Origin: Planctomycetota bacterium
GTDB taxonomy: Bacteria; Planctomycetota; Phycisphaerae; Phycisphaerales; SM1A02
Length of the DNA stretch: 64,000 bases
Assembly: GCA_003671075.1 (NCBI GenBank)
Contig: QWPT01000003.1
Span: 25,126 to 89,125, forward strand
Reading direction: 5' to 3'
The notes under the pieces were generated by a model. The model was not told where the DNA came from. It worked only from the letters and a program-made list of their open reading frames with translations, and made no database searches. Position 1 is the first letter of the stretch. Each line of letters begins with the position of its first letter. A program made the translations under genes and the position numbers. Shown here one piece after another: positions 8,001 through 17,195 of this stretch.

Positions 8001-10518
8001 GACGGCGCTGCTGCTGTGCGCCGTCGCGCTGGCCGCCACCCTCGTCGTCGCGGTGACGAGCGGTTTGCGCACAGCCCAATCGAGTCTCGACGCCGCGGTG
8101 TTGCGCGCGATGGGCGCCACCGACGCGCGTGTGGTGCATCGCTACGCGCAACCATTTCAAGCGACGCTGCTCGAGGAAATCCGCGCGTGGCCGGGCGTCG
8201 CGCGGGCGGCGGGCCGACTGAGCGGGTCGATCACACTTGCCAATGAAAGCGCGGTACCGGTCCGCAAGTCGACCGCGCAGTGTCGCGGAGTGGAACCGAC
8301 GGAAGACGCCTTTTTTCGCGAGGTCGAACTCGAGAGCGGCCGACGCATCGAGTCGGTCGGGGAAGTCGTGCTCGATCCGCTCACCGCGAAAGCGCTGGAA
8401 GCCAAGCCCGGCGACAACCTCACTATTTTGCGCTTCGGCAAGCCGATTTCGGTGAAAGTCGTCGGCATCTACAAGCGCCCCGCACTCGGCGCGCTGCAGC
8501 GGCCGCTCATCGAGATCGACATCGCCACCCTCGGCCGAGCGACCAAGCACGACGGTGAACTCACCGGCATTTCCATCGCGCTCTCCGAAGGCATCGACGT
8601 CGAGGCGTGGTGCAAGGAACACTCCGCGAGCCTGCATGAACCCATGCTGTGCGAGCCGGCCGAGCGCGTGCGCACCGGCCTCGACGAGCAGGTCGCCGCC
8701 AGCGAACTCGCCACCGTGATCGCAACCATGATCGCGTTTCTCTCCTGCGCGGGCATCGTGGCCACGGGCATGACCACCGCGGTGCTCGAGGAACTCCGTG
8801 AAATGGGCATCGCCCGCGCCATCGGCGCCACCCGCGGACAACTCTTCGGCGCGCAACTTCTCTGCGGCTCGGCGATCGGACTCGTTGGCGGACTTCTCGG
8901 CTTGCCACTGGGAATCGCATTGATCTCGGCGTTGGCGTGGGTCTATCGCGATCTGCTCGGATCGGGCGTCACCTTCGATATGCGCGGAGCGGCAGTTGCG
9001 GTCGGCGGCGCCACGATGAGCGGAATACTCGGCGGGCTCTTCCCCGCCATACGCGCTGCCAGCATTTCGCCGCTTGAAGCGCTGGCCATCCGCGCCCGCG
9101 CGCCCCAACCTCGCACGCTCATCATTGCAACCGCAGCCGCTTTTGCCGCCATTGGCGTCTGGGCGCTCGGTCTGCTTCCCGAGTCGCGCGATACACGCTT
9201 CTGGCTCTATGTCATGGGCGGGCTTCCCCTGCTGCACATTGCGTGGTTCGTGCTGTCGGTGCCGATCACGCTGGTGGTCGCGCGATTGGCCGGACCGTTG
9301 GTCGAACGCGCACTGCGACTGCCGCGCGGACTTCTCACCAGCAGTGTGCTGCGCATGCCTTGGCGATTGGGCTTCACCGCGGGCGCGCTGATGGTCGCGG
9401 TTTCGATCCTTGTGAGCACGCGCTCCAACGGCGATGCGATCATCCGCGATCTGCGTGAACGCGTGCAATTTGCCGACGGATTCGTCTTCTGCACCTCGGG
9501 ACTCTCGAAGGAAGAGCAGGCGCGCATCAAGGCTGTTCCCGGCATCGTGGCCGCGCTGCCCATCGGCTATCTGCCGCTGCGCATCGCTGGCGAGCAGGTC
9601 TTCGGTGTGCAAGGCATGGGCCCGACCAATGTGGTGTGCGTCGGCTTCGAGCCGCGGCCGTTCCTCGAAACCAACCGGCTCGAATGGCTGCAAGGAACCC
9701 CGGAACAAGCGATCCCGCGACTCGAGCAAGGCGATGCGATCCTGGTTGCTCCCGAGTTTCTCGTCGCGCGCAAGATGGGCGTCGGCTCGCACATTCGCCT
9801 CGGGTCGGGCGCGAACGAATTCGATTTTGAAATCGTCGGCGTCGTCACCGCGGGCGGGCTCGACATCGCCACTCAGACTTTCGGCATGCGGCAGATCTAC
9901 ATGGAACAGGCCGTCAGCTGCGTGTTCATGGACTTCTCCGCCGTCGAACGCCATTTCAATACCCGCGACGCCTACATCATGCAGCTGCGACTCGATCCGA
10001 GCATCGACGAAGCTGCGGAAAAGCGGCTCGGCGAGGCGATTTCCGACACGGTGCCCGGTGCGATCTTCTCCAGCGGCCGCGCGATCCGCGGCTTCGTCGA
10101 GGAGATCGGCGGAAAGGTCCTCGCGATCACCAGTGCCATCGCTTTGGCGGCGCTGGCCTTGGCATCGATCGGCGTCGGCAGCGTGGTTGCAGCGGGAATC
10201 AGCGCGCGCACCCGTGAATTCGGCGTGATCCGCGCCATCGGTGGATCGACGCGGACCATCGCTGGCCTGGTTGTGGGCGAAACAATCCTCATGGCGATCG
10301 CGGCGATCATCTCTGGTTCCGCGCTCGGATTGCAGTTGGCGTGGATGGGCGTGTCGCTCTACCGCGACTTCGCTGGACTGCAGCTTTCATGGGTCTTCCC
10401 CGCCGCTTCGCTGCTCATCGGCGCCGTGGTGGTGATCGCGACCGCACTACTGGCCGCCACCCCCGCCGTCGTTCGACTTTGCAGAAAGCCCGCCCGCGAG
10501 CTGCTGGCAAGCGCGTAA
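7948..10518 (+). CDS. FtsX-like ABC permease with two core domains
   Basis: This inner-membrane protein has 856 residues. After a first TM (residues 18-38) comes a large periplasmic domain, then three TMs near residues 255-370 with the FtsX pattern (VLEELREMGIARAIGATRGQLF). A central TM pair lies near 390-450, followed by a second periplasmic domain and a second FtsX core near 725-850 (ARTREFGVIRAIGGSTRTI). The duplicated core fits predicted permeases of the YbbP/DevC type rather than single-core MacB. AAGGGA lies before the ATG at 7948. With the ATPase upstream it forms a complete transporter, and the loss of a separate membrane-fusion gene nearby is notable. Confidence 0.85.
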   Translation: MRALWPFARRSLLGRPGRTALLLCAVALAATLVVAVTSGLRTAQSSLDAAVLRAMGATDARVVHRYAQPFQATLLEEIRAWPGVARAAGRLSGSITLANESAVPVRKSTAQCRGVEPTEDAFFREVELESGRRIESVGEVVLDPLTAKALEAKPGDNLTILRFGKPISVKVVGIYKRPALGALQRPLIEIDIATLGRATKHDGELTGISIALSEGIDVEAWCKEHSASLHEPMLCEPAERVRTGLDEQVAASELATVIATMIAFLSCAGIVATGMTTAVLEELREMGIARAIGATRGQLFGAQLLCGSAIGLVGGLLGLPLGIALISALAWVYRDLLGSGVTFDMRGAAVAVGGATMSGILGGLFPAIRAASISPLEALAIRARAPQPRTLIIATAAAFAAIGVWALGLLPESRDTRFWLYVMGGLPLLHIAWFVLSVPITLVVARLAGPLVERALRLPRGLLTSSVLRMPWRLGFTAGALMVAVSILVSTRSNGDAIIRDLRERVQFADGFVFCTSGLSKEEQARIKAVPGIVAALPIGYLPLRIAGEQVFGVQGMGPTNVVCVGFEPRPFLETNRLEWLQGTPEQAIPRLEQGDAILVAPEFLVARKMGVGSHIRLGSGANEFDFEIVGVVTAGGLDIATQTFGMRQIYMEQAVSCVFMDFSAVERHFNTRDAYIMQLRLDPSIDEAAEKRLGEAISDTVPGAIFSSGRAIRGFVEEIGGKVLAITSAIALAALALASIGVGSVVAAGISARTREFGVIRAIGGSTRTIAGLVVGETILMAIAAIISGSALGLQLAWMGVSLYRDFAGLQLSWVFPAASLLIGAVVVIATALLAATPAVVRLCRKPARELLASA

Positions 10519-10533
10519 CCTCCTGCCCGAACC

Positions 10534-12642
10534 TTGAACGAAACGCCCTTCATCCTCCGAAGCCAGTTCGAGCCGATGGGCGACCAGCCGCAGGCGATCG
10601 ATGATCTTTCCGATGGTCTCGAGGCTAAGCGCCGCTATCAAGTTTTGCTGGGCGCAACAGGAACGGGCAAGACTTTCACCATTGCCAATGTCATTGCCCG
10701 CGCCAACAAGCCCACGCTGCTGATCTCGCACAACAAGACGCTCGCCGCGCAGCTCTACGAGGAAATGAAGGAGCTGTTTCCGCACAACGCCGTCAGCTAC
10801 TTCGTGAGCTACTACGACTTCTATCAGCCTGAGGCCTACATCCCTGCGCGCGACATCTTCATTGAGAAGGACGCGTCGCGCAACGCCGACCTCGACCGCC
10901 TTCGTCTTGCGGCGACGAGCCATCTGCTCTCGCGCCGCGACAGCATCGTGGTCGCGAGCGTGTCGTGCCTCTTCGGTCTTGGTTCGCCCACCGAGTACCG
11001 CAATAAGACGCTGATGCTTGAAGTTGGACAGACCATCGAGCGACGCGCGTTTCTTCTCGGGCTCTCCGCGATGAAGTACACGCGCAACGAAATCGATCCC
11101 GCGCGCGGAAACTTTCGCGTGCGCGGTGACTGCATCGAGATCTATCCCGCCTACGAGCAATACGCGATCCGCATCGATCTCTTCGGTGACACCGTCGAGG
11201 GAATCCAGCTTTTCGAGCCCACCAGCGGCGAGGTGTTGGCGGATGAGAAGAAGACATTCATCTTTCCCGCCGTGCACTATGTGATGCCTGAGGAGCAACG
11301 AGCGACGGCGATTGGAACCATTCGCGAAGAACTCGACGCGCGCGTGCTTGAGTTGCGCCGTCAAGGAAAGTTGCTCGAGGCGCAACGGCTGCTCGCGCGC
11401 ACCAAGTACGACCTCGAGTTGCTCGAGGAAACCGGATTCTGCAACGGCATCGAGAACTACTCGCGCCACTTCGACGGCCGCGCTTCCGGTGAACGCGCGT
11501 GGACGCTGTTGGATTATTTCCGCCACTCCACCGGGCCAGCTCAAACCGAGGACTGGCTCGTGGTGATCGATGAGTCGCATGTCACGCTGCCGCAGATTCG
11601 CGGCATGTTTTTCGGCGACCGCTCGCGCAAGCAGACGCTGGTTGACCACGGATTTCGCCTTCCCAGCGCGCTCGACAATCGCCCGCTCAAGTTCGACGAG
11701 TTCCTGGAGATCACGCCGCAAACAATCTTCGTAAGCGCGACGCCCGGCCCATGGGAACTCGAGCAGGCTGGCGGCATTGTGGCCGAGCAGATCATCCGCC
11801 CGACCGGCCTCGTTGATCCGCCCATCGAGATTCGCCCCGCGCGCACCCAGGTGCCCGATCTGCTTATTGAGGCGCGCATGCGCAGCGAAAGTGGCGAGCG
11901 CACGCTGGTCACCGCGCTCACCAAGCGGCTGTGCGAGGATCTCACCTCGTACCTCGACCGCGAGGGTCTGCGCGTGCGCTATTTGCACAGCGAGATCGAA
12001 ACGCTGGAACGACTGGAGCTCCTGCGCGATTTGCGCGAAGGCGCGTTCGATGTTCTCGTGGGCGTAAACCTGCTGCGCGAAGGACTTGATTTGCCTGAGG
12101 TTTCGCTGGTTTGCATTCTTGACGCCGACAAGGCGGGCTTCCTCCGCAGCCAATCGGCCCTGATCCAGACCATGGGCCGCGCCGCGCGCAACGCCAACTC
12201 GAAGGCCATTTTGTACGCCGACGAAATGACCGAGCAAATGCAGCAGGCGATCAACGAAGTCGAGCGCCGTCGCGCTAAGCAACTCGCCCACAACGCCGCC
12301 AACGGCATCGTTCCAACCACCGTGATCAAGGCGATTCGCCGCGGCATTGAAATGGAACTCGCCGCGCACAAGTCCGCCAAGCGGGCGGCGGGAATGGAAG
12401 ATGAGGACGACGAAACCTTCGACCGCGAGGAACTCATCGGGCAGATGCAGTCGGAAATGATGCAGGCCGCCGAGCGCCTCGAGTTCGAAAAAGCGGCGCG
12501 GCTGCGCGACGAAATCGGCAAACTCAAGTCGCTGCCCGCGAGCGCACGGGTCACTAAAAAAAGCGGCGACGATGGCGAACGCCGCCCATCAAAGGCGGGA
12601 ATGCCAGGCAAGCGCGCGCGGTCGGGCAAAAAGGGACGCTAG
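10534..12642 (+). CDS. uvrB: Excinuclease ABC subunit B
   Basis: This is the damage-verifying helicase-like subunit of nucleotide excision repair, which receives DNA from UvrA and recruits UvrC. It has 702 residues from a TTG at 10534. It carries Walker A GATGTGKT (residues 40-47), the beta-hairpin region YYDFYQPEAYIP, DESH box, FVSATPGPWE, QTMGRAARN, and the C-terminal UVR domain that binds UvrC (EMMQAAERLEFEKAARLRDEI). The Lys/Arg-rich tail after it is non-conserved. uvrA lies about 0.9 kb downstream but is separately promoted. Four to five copies of a 13-bp repeat follow the stop. Confidence 0.97.
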   Translation: MNETPFILRSQFEPMGDQPQAIDDLSDGLEAKRRYQVLLGATGTGKTFTIANVIARANKPTLLISHNKTLAAQLYEEMKELFPHNAVSYFVSYYDFYQPEAYIPARDIFIEKDASRNADLDRLRLAATSHLLSRRDSIVVASVSCLFGLGSPTEYRNKTLMLEVGQTIERRAFLLGLSAMKYTRNEIDPARGNFRVRGDCIEIYPAYEQYAIRIDLFGDTVEGIQLFEPTSGEVLADEKKTFIFPAVHYVMPEEQRATAIGTIREELDARVLELRRQGKLLEAQRLLARTKYDLELLEETGFCNGIENYSRHFDGRASGERAWTLLDYFRHSTGPAQTEDWLVVIDESHVTLPQIRGMFFGDRSRKQTLVDHGFRLPSALDNRPLKFDEFLEITPQTIFVSATPGPWELEQAGGIVAEQIIRPTGLVDPPIEIRPARTQVPDLLIEARMRSESGERTLVTALTKRLCEDLTSYLDREGLRVRYLHSEIETLERLELLRDLREGAFDVLVGVNLLREGLDLPEVSLVCILDADKAGFLRSQSALIQTMGRAARNANSKAILYADEMTEQMQQAINEVERRRAKQLAHNAANGIVPTTVIKAIRRGIEMELAAHKSAKRAAGMEDEDDETFDREELIGQMQSEMMQAAERLEFEKAARLRDEIGKLKSLPASARVTKKSGDDGERRPSKAGMPGKRARSGKKGR

Positions 12643-12649
12643 AGCCAAC

Positions 12650-12714
12650 AGTTGTCCGAAGCAGTTGTCCGAAGCAGTTGTCCGAAGCAGTTGTCCGAAG
12701 CAGCTGTCCCAAGC
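12650..12714. repeat. 13-bp tandem repeat after uvrB
   Basis: Five units of agttgtccgaagc (the last one degenerate) start 8 bases after the uvrB stop and end just before the stop of the convergent small gene. Confidence 0.92.
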
Positions 12715-12721
12715 AGCCGCA

Positions 12722-13009
12722 TCACGGCGAGAACTTGTACGGCTCCCACGTGGACTTAGGCTTCGAGGTGTCGAGGGCGAACAGCTTGCCGGTATCGTCG
12801 ACGGCGATGAGCGTCGAGGACGAGCGTCCCGAACTCTGGCTTGCATCGAGCGCAATGGCCTGAATCTTGCGACTAGAGACTTGCTGCATGCCGCCCAGTA
12901 CGAAACCTGCGCCAACGCCAACGGCGACGAGCGCAACTGTCCGCCACCGCGCGCGGCTGAGCATGAGTCCCTGCATGGTGTCGGAGTACGGAGCTTGTGA
13001 CGTGGTCAT
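12722..13009 (-). CDS. Small single-pass membrane protein, unknown function
   Basis: The product has 95 residues from ATG 13009. One transmembrane segment (residues 27-41, TVALVAVGVGAGFVLGG) follows a short polar N-terminus. The exposed part reads SSRKIQAIALDASQ... STLIAVDDTGKLFALD, which looks like one or two blades of a beta-propeller-type repeat. I do not recognise a family. A TATGAT box 6 nt before the ATG predicts a leaderless mRNA. It converges on uvrB. Confidence 0.6.
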   Translation of the reverse strand: MTTSQAPYSDTMQGLMLSRARWRTVALVAVGVGAGFVLGGMQQVSSRKIQAIALDASQSSGRSSSTLIAVDDTGKLFALDTSKPKSTWEPYKFSP

Positions 13010-13021
13010 GAACTGATCATA
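13010..13021 (-). promoter_or_regulatory. -10 box of the 95-residue membrane protein gene, leaderless
   Basis: TATGAT (complement of 13016-13021), the best match to the bacterial consensus in the window, ends 6 nt before the ATG at 13009. Confidence 0.5.
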
Positions 13022-13043
13022 CAAGCGCGCGCGAAGCGCACGC

Positions 13044-13082
13044 GTGAAATGCCCGAGTGAAGTGCCCGAGTGAAGTGCCGGG
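13044..13082. repeat. 13-bp tandem repeat upstream of the small membrane protein gene
   Basis: Three units of gtgaagtgcccga lie just upstream of the predicted -10 box of the minus-strand gene. Confidence 0.75.
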
Positions 13083-13105
13083 GCCAACGACCGTAGTCGC
13101 GCGGG

Positions 13106-13330
13106 TTATCGCAGCCGAAACGAAGACGCGCGCCGTTCAAGCGCGCGCCATTCGTCAGGTCCGGGGATGCTCTTGCCGGCGTTCAATCTTGGGAAATCGG
13201 CTGGCGTCGCAGTTCCATTTTGCGTCGCAGTTTCGTCCTGCGTCGCGGCCATCATCACCGTCGCCGACGCAACCATCGTCGCGGGGACGGCGGTCTGGTT
13301 GAAGGCGAGTTTGGTTACGGCGATGCTCAT
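13106..13330 (-). CDS. Possible small exported protein (weak)
   Basis: An open frame of 74 residues from ATG 13330 has a hydrophobic N-terminal part ending near MMAATQ and a polar tail ([14 protein letters not shown]). No ribosome site is visible and no family is recognised. Its middle overlaps a short degenerate repeat (gcgtcgcagtt units near 13202-13250). The interval 13083-13518 between the small membrane protein and uvrA otherwise shows no gene, so this may simply be intergenic. Confidence 0.22.
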   Translation of the reverse strand: MSIAVTKLAFNQTAVPATMVASATVMMAATQDETATQNGTATPADFPRLNAGKSIPGPDEWRALERRASSFRLR

Positions 13331-13503
13331 GCGAGGCTCATGCAATTCGAGGTCAGAAGAGTCCTACCCCAGTTTCGACACTGTTCGGGTACGGCTCGCA
13401 AAAAGACTCGCGAATCGTCTGCTTCCCCTTCTGCGATCGCACGAACTCTCGCGCTCGCCTTCGTTCTTGGACCGAGGACGAGCGCGAGATCCCCTCCCCG
13501 CCC

Positions 13504-13518
13504 TATCATCGTCCCCCC
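13504..13518 (+). promoter_or_regulatory. -10 box of uvrA, leaderless
   Basis: TATCAT (13504-13509) ends 9 nt before the uvrA ATG; the spacer is a C-run with no ribosome site. Confidence 0.45.
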
Positions 13519-16500
13519 ATGGCAACGCCCGAGAAGTTCATTCGCGTTCGCGGCGCCCGCGAGCACAATCTCAAGAACCTGTCGGTGGATCTCCCCCGCG
13601 ACCGCTTGGTGGTCATCACCGGCGTGTCGGGCTCGGGAAAGAGTTCGCTGGCGTTTGACACCATTTTTGCCGAGGGACAGCGCAAGTACATGGAGTCGCT
13701 CTCCGCATACGCGCGCCAGTTTCTCGACCAAATGCAGAAGCCCAATGTCGAGGCGATCGAGGGACTGCCGCCGACCATCGCCATCGAGCAGCGCTCGGGC
13801 GGACATAGCCCGCGCTCGATCGTTGCGACAACGACGGAGATCTGGGATTACCTTCGCCTGCTCTATGCGCGCTGCGGTACGCCGACATGCTGGCACGCTG
13901 ATGTCATGAGCAAGACTGCGGGCAAGACTGCGGGCAAGAGCGCGGGCAAGGCTGCGAGTAACACTGCGGCCAAAACTGCGGGCAAGTCAACGCATGTGTG
14001 CGGCAAGTCGATCAGCGCGTCCAATCCGAGCCAGATCGTTGACACGCTGCTTGCGCGCTTCGCCGGCAAGCGCGCGATGCTTTGCGCGCCGGTCGTGCGT
14101 GCCAAGAAGGGTTACCACCGCGAGGTGCTCGAGGGGCTGCAGAAGCAAGGGCTGGTGCGCGCGCGCGCGAATGGCAAGATCGTCGATCTCCGCGAGGTGC
14201 TCAAGGACAGCGGTGAGAATCCGCTTGGTTTCGGCCGCTACGAGATCAACAACATCGACGCGGTGGTCGATCGCATTCTGCTCGACGAAGGCGGACGCCA
14301 GCGCATCGCCGAGAGCGTCGAGACTGCGCTCAAGCTCGCCGACGGAACGCTCGTCGCCGTCATCGAAGAAGGCACGATTTGGACTGAGCACCGTTTCAGC
14401 GAGAAATTCGCGTGCCCCGACCATCCCGAGTGCGCGCTCGATGAACTCGAGCCGCGCATCTTCAGCTTCAATTCGCCCCAAGGCGCGTGCCCGGCGTGTT
14501 CGGGCCTGGGCACCGTCAACGAGTTCGACGAAGAACTCTGCGTCCCCGATATGACCAAGCCGCTGCGCGAGTCGATCGAGCCGTGGCGACGCAACGGGCG
14601 GCGCATGAACATCTACTACGCGCGCCAATTGCGCACTTTCGCCGCCGCCGCCAAGATCGACCTCGACACGCCCTACGAGGATCTTCCCGAGAAGACCCGC
14701 GCCGCACTGATGCGCGGATCCGAGGCCGAAGGCGTGAAAGTCGCGTTCGAATGGGAAGGCGTTCTGCCTCAACTCAAGCGCCGCTGCTCGGATAGCGAAA
14801 GCGAGAATGTGAAAGAGCGCCTGATGGCCTACATGAGCCAGGCGCCTTGCCCGGTTTGTGAGCGCAGGCGCCTGCGGCCGGAATCCTTGGCGGTCAAGTT
14901 GTACAGCGGCACGCTGGCGCTCTCGATCGCCGACATCGCCGCCTTGACGGTTTCGCGCGCGCTCGCGGCGCTGCAATCGCTCGTTCTCTCGCAGGAAGCT
15001 CAGCAAATCGCCGAGCCGATCCTCAAGGAGATCGATGCGCGTCTGGGCTTTCTCGCCTCGGTCGGGCTCGAGTACCTATCGCTCGACCGCACCAGTTCGA
15101 CGCTTTCCGGCGGCGAAGCGCAGCGCATTCGCCTTGCCACTCAGGTCGGCAGCGGGCTGGTGGGCGTGTGCTATGTGCTCGACGAACCGACCATCGGACT
15201 GCATCAGCGCGACAACGATCGGCTGATCGCCACGCTGCGCCGCCTTTGCGACATCGGCAACTCTGTGCTCGTTGTCGAGCATGACGAGGACATGATGCGC
15301 GCCGCCGACTGGATCGTCGACATCGGCCCAGGGCCAGGCCGTCACGGCGGAATGCTGGTTGCACAAGGTGACCTCAACGCGATCGCGGCGCATCCGACGA
15401 GCCTCACCGGCGAGTATCTCTCTGGGCGCAAGAAGATCGAGATTCCCGCTACCCGACGCAAGGTTTCGCCCACAAAGGCGATCGTGGTCAAGGGCGCGAA
15501 CGCGAACAACCTTCAATCGGTCGACGCGGCGTTCCCGCTCGGAGGCATCGTGTGCGTGACTGGAGTGTCGGGCTCGGGCAAATCGACGCTGGTCAACGAC
15601 ATCCTGCTCAAGGCTGCGCAGAAGCATGTGCTCGGCGAAAAAACTGCGCCTGGCAAACACGCACGCGTGACCGGACTCGACTCGTTGACGCGGGTGGTCG
15701 AGGTCGATCAATCGCCGATCGGCCGCACGCCGCGATCCAATCCAGCGACCTACACCGGCATATTCGACGAGATCCGCAAGATCTGGGCCTTGGTACCCGA
15801 GTCGAAGATCCGCGGCTACCAGCCGGGGCGGTTCTCCTTCAATGTCAAGGGCGGACGCTGCGAGGCGTGCCAAGGCCAGGGCGTGAAGCGCATTGAAATG
15901 CACTTCCTTCCCGATGTTTTTGTTGCTTGCGAGATTTGCAACGGCAAGCGCTATGCACGCGAAACGCTTGAAATCAAGTACCGCGGCAAGACCATCGCCG
16001 ATGTGCTCGAAGCAACGGTCGAAGACGCGCTGCAGTTCTTCGACGCGCATCCGAAGATCCACCGCATGCTCGATTGCTTGCGCGAGGTGGGACTTGGATA
16101 TGTCCAACTCGGTCAGGCTTCCACCACGCTTTCCGGCGGCGAGGCGCAACGGGTCAAGCTCGCGACCGAGCTGGGCGATGCGACCGACGCGACGACGCTT
16201 TATGTGCTCGACGAGCCGACCACCGGTCTGCACTTTGCTGATGTCGCGCGGCTTCTGACCGTGCTGCAGCGGCTGGCCGACAAGGGCCACACGCTGGTGG
16301 TGATCGAACACAACCTCGATGTGGTGAAGTGCGCCGACTGGATCATCGACCTTGGGCCAGAAGGAGGTGACCGCGGCGGCACGATCGTCGCCGCGGGCAC
16401 CCCCGAAGAAATTGCCCGTCACAAGACTTCTTGGACGGGCAAGTGGCTCAAGGCCATGTTGTCAACAGCGTCACCAGCGTCAGCAGCGACTCCCGCCCCG

Positions 16501-16548
16501 ACGAAATCACGATCGTCGGCGGCGGGTAAGGCGCTTAGGAATACTTGA
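13519..16548 (+). CDS. uvrA: Excinuclease ABC subunit A with a repeat-encoded insert
   Basis: This is the DNA damage sensor of nucleotide excision repair, a dimeric double ABC ATPase with zinc modules. It has 1009 residues. Walker A sites are [10 protein letters not shown] (about residue 34) and [10 protein letters not shown] (about 683). The ABC signature [14 protein letters not shown] occurs near 530 and its partner near 870. The first zinc region reads CPDHPEC...CPACSGLG and the second CEACQGQG...CEICNGKRY. Residues 131-158, after [14 protein letters not shown], are seven 4-residue repeats (Gly-Lys-x-Ala) made by a 12-bp tandem repeat; other UvrA proteins lack this. It converges on the regulator gene, overlapping 14 bp at the 3' end. 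Confidence 0.97.
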   Translation: MATPEKFIRVRGAREHNLKNLSVDLPRDRLVVITGVSGSGKSSLAFDTIFAEGQRKYMESLSAYARQFLDQMQKPNVEAIEGLPPTIAIEQRSGGHSPRSIVATTTEIWDYLRLLYARCGTPTCWHADVMSKTAGKTAGKSAGKAASNTAAKTAGKSTHVCGKSISASNPSQIVDTLLARFAGKRAMLCAPVVRAKKGYHREVLEGLQKQGLVRARANGKIVDLREVLKDSGENPLGFGRYEINNIDAVVDRILLDEGGRQRIAESVETALKLADGTLVAVIEEGTIWTEHRFSEKFACPDHPECALDELEPRIFSFNSPQGACPACSGLGTVNEFDEELCVPDMTKPLRESIEPWRRNGRRMNIYYARQLRTFAAAAKIDLDTPYEDLPEKTRAALMRGSEAEGVKVAFEWEGVLPQLKRRCSDSESENVKERLMAYMSQAPCPVCERRRLRPESLAVKLYSGTLALSIADIAALTVSRALAALQSLVLSQEAQQIAEPILKEIDARLGFLASVGLEYLSLDRTSSTLSGGEAQRIRLATQVGSGLVGVCYVLDEPTIGLHQRDNDRLIATLRRLCDIGNSVLVVEHDEDMMRAADWIVDIGPGPGRHGGMLVAQGDLNAIAAHPTSLTGEYLSGRKKIEIPATRRKVSPTKAIVVKGANANNLQSVDAAFPLGGIVCVTGVSGSGKSTLVNDILLKAAQKHVLGEKTAPGKHARVTGLDSLTRVVEVDQSPIGRTPRSNPATYTGIFDEIRKIWALVPESKIRGYQPGRFSFNVKGGRCEACQGQGVKRIEMHFLPDVFVACEICNGKRYARETLEIKYRGKTIADVLEATVEDALQFFDAHPKIHRMLDCLREVGLGYVQLGQASTTLSGGEAQRVKLATELGDATDATTLYVLDEPTTGLHFADVARLLTVLQRLADKGHTLVVIEHNLDVVKCADWIIDLGPEGGDRGGTIVAAGTPEEIARHKTSWTGKWLKAMLSTASPASAATPAPTKSRSSAAGKALRNT
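13909..13992 (+). repeat. In-frame 12-bp tandem repeat inside uvrA
   Basis: Seven units of the type ggcaagactgcg encode repeated Gly-Lys-Thr/Ser-Ala in the UvrA binding region. Confidence 0.93.
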
Positions 16549-17158
16549 ACTTGATTTCCGGGCCCGGCATCACATGGCCGTCGACCGGGGTGATCACGAA
16601 GCCAACATGCATATTCGCCGTGGGCGCCTTGCGGGCGTTGTTCGAGCGATTGCGGGCGCGGCGCATGATCTCATCGAGTTCGTTGGCGAGCCCGCGCACG
16701 CGGGTGATCTCGTCGTCGTTGAGATTCTCCCAGTGCAGCCCAACGCGCTTGGCCTGGATGCCACCAGGCGACTTGGCGTCAAGTGCGGCCAAACGGCTCT
16801 CGTTGAGCCACGGGCGAGTGAGATCGCCAACGCGCTGCATCTCGCGCTTGCTGCTCGAATCGATGGGGAAGTGAAGTTCCTGCGTGGTCACGCTGTAGTA
16901 GCGCGGGCGCTTGCCACGACGACCCGGAGTTGGCTCGCCACCTCGGGAGGTCAGAACGCCAGCCTTCTCGAGGTGACGGAGGTGGAAGTACAACGCTGTG
17001 CGATTGAGTCCGACGGCCTGCGCGAGTTCGGTCACCGACGACTCGCCGAGGCGGCGGGCCGCCTCGAAGATGCGAAGTCGCAGCGGGAGTCGAACACCTT
17101 GCCAGATCGGAGTCTTAGACAGCAGGAGCTTGGGGCTCTCAACAATTGCGTCAGCCAT
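16535..17158 (-). CDS. Winged-helix (ArsR-like) transcription regulator
   Basis: The product has 207 residues. An N-terminal winged helix-turn-helix spans about residues 22-85 ([42 protein letters not shown], then a basic wing [12 protein letters not shown]). The C-terminal half has no recognised ligand motif; it carries conserved-looking [29 protein letters not shown], a helical dimer-like segment. Metal-binding Cys residues typical of ArsR metal sensors are absent, so it is more like a general wHTH of the HTH_20 type. The gene ends inside uvrA's 3' end. Its target is unknown. Confidence 0.7.
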   Translation of the reverse strand: MADAIVESPKLLLSKTPIWQGVRLPLRLRIFEAARRLGESSVTELAQAVGLNRTALYFHLRHLEKAGVLTSRGGEPTPGRRGKRPRYYSVTTQELHFPIDSSSKREMQRVGDLTRPWLNESRLAALDAKSPGGIQAKRVGLHWENLNDDEITRVRGLANELDEIMRRARNRSNNARKAPTANMHVGFVITPVDGHVMPGPEIKFKYS

Positions 17159-17195
17159 GATGACAAAAATCCCAAAGGTGGCGCGAGGCGATCAA

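Noticed and set aside
7840..9954. 704-residue minus-strand open frame
   Set aside because: It lies wholly over the ABC ATPase and permease genes and has the His/Arg/Asp-rich look of an antisense frame in a high-GC gene.
10447..12369. 640-residue minus-strand open frame over uvrB
   Set aside because: uvrB is certain in the opposite direction; the antisense frame is open because of the GC bias.
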